A stretch of DNA of 64,000 nt, from contig CAWFAI010000013.1 in NCBI GenBank assembly GCA_963813725.1, positions 62,001 through 126,000 on the forward strand, read 5' to 3'. This DNA comes from VGBV01 sp963813725. Lineage in GTDB: Bacteria; Actinomycetota; Thermoleophilia; Solirubrobacterales; 70-9. The position numbers and the translations under genes were made by a program. A model generated the notes under the pieces. That model saw nothing but the letters and a program-made list of their open reading frames with translations. It had not been told where the DNA came from and made no database searches. Shown here piece after piece: positions 61,688-64,000 of the stretch; positions within the stretch are counted from its first letter, which is position 1, and each line of letters begins with the position of its first letter.

Positions 61688-62927
61688 GGCGGCGATGCTA
61701 GTTGCCCCTCCCCGGGGAGCAGCTCGACCTCGATCCGGTCACCCGCAACCGGGGGGTCCCCGTCGGTGGGCACGATCGCGAGCGCGTCGGCGCCGAGCAT
61801 CGAGGTGAGGACGTGGGAATCCTGATCGCCGGTGGGGCGCGCGTGCCAGCCGTCCTCGCGGAGCTCCAGCGAGCAGCGCACCGCGTGGGCGCGTCCCGGC
61901 GGCTTCGGCAGGTCTTCGTCGAGGATCGCGGCCACCCGCTCGGCCGTGTCGTCCGCCCCCAGCATCGCCCGGATCGCCGGCCGCACGAAGAGCAGGAAGG
62001 TGACCATCGTCGAGACGGGGTTGCCGGGCAGTCCGAAGACGAGGGTGCCGCTGGGGGCGACGCCGAACCAGGTCGGCTTGCCCGGCTTCAGCGCGACCCG
62101 CCAGAAGACCTGCTCGACCTCGAGCGCCTCCAGCGCGGGCTTGACGTGGTCGTGCTCCCCGACCGAGACCCCGCCCGAGATCACGGCGATGTCCGCGCCA
62201 GGGCCCGTCCAATGGCGGGCCTGGTCGCGGCCGGATCGTCGCGCACGGTCTCGACCGCGACCACGTCGGCGCCGGCGCCGAGCGCCACTGAGGGGACCGT
62301 GTAGGCGTTCGAGTTACGCACGCCGCCGGGCCGCATCGCGTCATCGGGCTCGAGCAGTTCGTCCCCGGTCGTCAGGACCCAGATGCGGGGGCGGCGGGCG
62401 CAGCTGACCTCGCCGACCCCGACCGACGCGAGCACGCCCAGCTCGGCGGCTCCGATCGTCGTGCCCCGGCGCAGCACGGTCTCGCCAGGCTGGATGTCGT
62501 CGCCGGCGCGACGCACGTTGTTGCCTGGCTCGACTGAGGCGGAGACCTCCACCCGCCCGTCGCGCGTGCTGGTGTCCTCGACCCGGACGACGGCGTCGGC
62601 GCCGGCGGGCACCACCGCCCCGGTCGAGATCGCGATCGCCTGCCCCTCGTCCAGGGCCGAACGGGCGGGGCGCCCGGCGCGGGACTCGCCAGCGACTCGC
62701 AGCGCCACCGGCGCCCCGGCGGCGGCTCCCTTGGTGTCGGCGGCACGCACGGCGAACCCGTCCATCGAGGAATTGTCGAAGCCCGGCACGGCGTCGGAGC
62801 TGGCGATGTCCGCGGCCAGGACCCGGCCCAGCGCCGAGCGCAGCGGCACCGGCTCGGCCGTCGGCGGGCCGACCCGCTCCAACACGAGCCGGCGGGCTTT
62901 CGAGACCTCGATCAACTTCTTCGGCAC
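61684..62927 (-). CDS. moeA: Molybdopterin molybdotransferase MoeA (frameshifted near 62198)
   Basis: An enzyme of about 414 residues that inserts molybdate into adenylated molybdopterin. The first part reads GRVLAADIASSDAVPGFDNSSMDGFAVRAADT, GAVVPAGADAVVRVEDT and WVLTTGDELLEPDDAM. One base is then missing near 62198; adding it turns a stop into GADIAVISGGVSVGEHDHVKPALE, and the second part (GKPTWFGVAPSGTLVFGLPGNPVS) follows. The start is GTG 62927, with GAGGGAGG seven bases upstream; TAGGCT (62953-62948) gives a leader of about 13 bases. A small dyad GATCA-TCGG-TGATC (62954-62967) abuts the -10. Confidence 0.88.
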
Positions 62928-62994
62928 CTGCAACCTCCCTCGCGTCGAGCCTAGATCATCGGTGATCGGCGCCCGGGGAAGCCGCGCCAGATCC

Positions 62995-63031
62995 TTACAT
63001 AGGCACTGCATATGTAATCTGCATATGCAAT
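62995..63031. promoter_or_regulatory. Repeat-rich operator between moeA and the HTH-TOBE regulator
   Basis: TTACATA (62995-63001), nine bases, TATGTAA (63011-63017) form a perfect inverted repeat. Overlapping it, CTGCATATGTAAT (63006-63018) is followed at once by CTGCATATGCAAT (63019-63031), a 12-of-13 direct repeat; the second copy contains the palindrome TGCATATGCA. This is the only AT-rich patch in the molybdenum cluster and lies 13 bases before the regulator gene. Confidence 0.7.
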
Positions 63032-63043
63032 GCTCAGGCAGCC

Positions 63044-63427
63044 ATGCCTGATGTCAGCCTCAGCGAGGCCGCGAGAGCGATCGGCGTCAGCGTCGACACG
63101 CTGCGCCGCTGGGACCGTGCCGGCAAGCTGCGCACGACCCGCGACGATCGCAACCGCCGACAGGTGCCGACGAGCGAGGTCGAGCGCCTGCGCCGGGCCC
63201 CGTCTCGCCACCGCACCAAGGACTCCTTCTCGGCCCGCAATCGCTTCCCGGGAACGGTCGTCTCGGTGGAGGTTGATGGCGTCATGGCCCTGGTCGAGAT
63301 CGAGGCGGGACCGCATCGGGTCACCGCGGCGATCACCCGGGATGCGGTCGAGGAGCTCGGGATCGTCGAGGGAATGACCGCAACCGCGACGGTGAAGGCG
63401 ACCTCGGTGATGATCGATCGGGACTGA
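63044..63427 (+). CDS. HTH (MerR-like) plus TOBE/Mop molybdate-responsive regulator
   Basis: A 127-residue protein. Residues 3-50 are a MerR/excisionase-type winged helix (SLSEAARAIGVSVDTLRRWDRAGKL, then RRQVPTSEVERLR). Residues about 63-125 are a TOBE/Mop oxyanion-binding domain (SARNRFPGTVVSVEVDGVMALVEIEAGP, then VEELGIVEGMTATATVKATSVMI). This layout replaces ModE in many actinobacteria and senses molybdate. It stands directly before modA, whose ATG follows its TGA at once, and next to a repeat-rich region that is its probable binding site. Confidence 0.9.
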   Translation: MPDVSLSEAARAIGVSVDTLRRWDRAGKLRTTRDDRNRRQVPTSEVERLRRAPSRHRTKDSFSARNRFPGTVVSVEVDGVMALVEIEAGPHRVTAAITRDAVEELGIVEGMTATATVKATSVMIDRD

Positions 63428-64000
63428 ATGACGCGGGCCCTCTCGGTCGTGGCCGTGATCTGCTCGCTCGCTCTTGCAGCGTGCGGAGACGACGACAGCG
63501 GCGGTGGCAGTTCCGATCAGGTGGTGGTCTCTGCAGCGGCGTCACTGGCGACAGCCTTCACCGACTACGCGGACGCGGCCGGGATCGACGCCAAACAGTC
63601 GTTCGCCGGCTCGGACGAGTTGGCCGCACAGATCCGCCAGGGTGTCAGGCCCGACGTCTACGCGGCTGCCAACACGACCCTGCCCGACCAGCTGTACAAG
63701 GAGGGCTTGGTCGAGAGGCCGGTGGTGTTCGCCACCAACTCGCTGGTCCTCGCCGTGCCGGAGGGATCGGACATCTCCTCGATCGAGGACCTGACGAAGC
63801 CGGGCACCACGATCGCGATCGGGGACCCCGAGGTCCCGGTGGGCTCCTACACCCGCGAGGTGCTGGACGCCCTCCCGCCCGAGGAGAGCAAAGCGATCCT
63901 CGACAACGTTGGATCCCAGGAGCCGGACGTCGGCGGCATCGTCGGCAAGCTGACACAGGGAGCCGTGGATGCCGGCTTCCTCTACGTCACCGACGTCACG
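63428..64000 (+). CDS. modA: Molybdate ABC transporter substrate-binding protein (partial)
   Basis: The first 191 residues of a periplasmic-type binding lipoprotein, cut by the window end. The signal peptide ends in the lipobox LALAAC with Cys19, followed by GDDDSGGGSS. The mature part begins VVVSAAASLATAFTDYA, the ModA/WtpA start whose Ser residues hold the oxyanion; FAGSDELAAQIRQGVRPDVYAAAN and VFATNSLVLAVPEGS follow. ATG 63428 comes directly after the regulator stop. The permease and ATPase genes modB and modC are expected beyond 64000. Confidence 0.92.
   Translation, partial: MTRALSVVAVICSLALAACGDDDSGGGSSDQVVVSAAASLATAFTDYADAAGIDAKQSFAGSDELAAQIRQGVRPDVYAAANTTLPDQLYKEGLVERPVVFATNSLVLAVPEGSDISSIEDLTKPGTTIAIGDPEVPVGSYTREVLDALPPEESKAILDNVGSQEPDVGGIVGKLTQGAVDAGFLYVTDVT

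Overview
The window is high-GC DNA (about 70%) with very few intergenic bases. The gene set points to an actinobacterium, most likely a deep-branching lineage such as Thermoleophilia (Solirubrobacterales-like). The evidence is a fused PafB-PafC regulator, a PAC2-type protein, a 7Fe ferredoxin of the FdxA type, a DUF2342 zincin known as F420-associated, polyprenol-phosphate mannose synthase, methylmalonyl-CoA epimerase and a HrcA/CIRCE-type groESL operon. The taxonomy is inferred from gene content only.

Layout. 0-7 kb: pafBC, cupin, metallo-beta-lactamase fold hydrolase, penicillin acylase family enzyme, flavin/F420 oxidoreductase and a secreted protein with RTX-like repeats. 7-10.8 kb: dTDP-rhamnose operon rmlA-rmlD-rmlB-rmlC. 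10.8-18.8 kb: a frameshifted full-length Lhr helicase convergent with a GAF-GGDEF-HD-GYP signalling protein, then a Nei/Fpg glycosylase. 18.8-23.5 kb: Crp-like regulator, L-isoaspartate methyltransferase, ASCH and SRPBCC proteins, then groES-groEL behind a CIRCE element and followed by two terminators. 23.7-26.0 kb: a small accessory island with lower GC, four copies of a dispersed intergenic repeat and two frameshifted genes. 26-32 kb: SDR-fold protein, FdxA, Mrp ATPase, secreted protein, repeat-bearing phasin-like protein, zincin and inositol monophosphatase. 32-42 kb: helicase-nuclease, PAC2, HD/OB nuclease, two half-size TauE proteins, OtsB, PolX, mannosyltransferase. 42-56 kb: thioredoxin, IleS, MarR, FumC, aldehyde dehydrogenase, SpoIID, amidohydrolase, YchF, PAP2, BtrH-like. 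56-60 kb: an operon ending with a methyltransferase and carrying methylmalonyl-CoA epimerase, preceded by DUF1385 and M20 peptidase genes. 60-64 kb: molybdenum cofactor genes moeA-moaDE-moaC-mogA, divergent from an HTH-TOBE regulator and modA.

Two properties run through the whole window. First, about 27 genes, most of them first in their transcription unit, have a TANNNT-type -10 hexamer ending 5-10 bases before the start codon and no Shine-Dalgarno sequence; this is the signature of leaderless mRNAs. Chaperone, thioredoxin, ferredoxin, Crp-like, aldehyde dehydrogenase and moeA genes instead have leaders with a ribosome binding site. Second, at least nine single-base frameshifts break otherwise well-conserved genes (lhr, mrp twice, moeA, spoIID-like, zincin, SDR, cNMP protein, a membrane protein), and polX has lost its stop. 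This density suggests uncorrected sequence errors more than gene decay, and the exact bases are given so they can be checked.

I saw no rRNA, tRNA, CRISPR array, transposase, integrase or phage gene.
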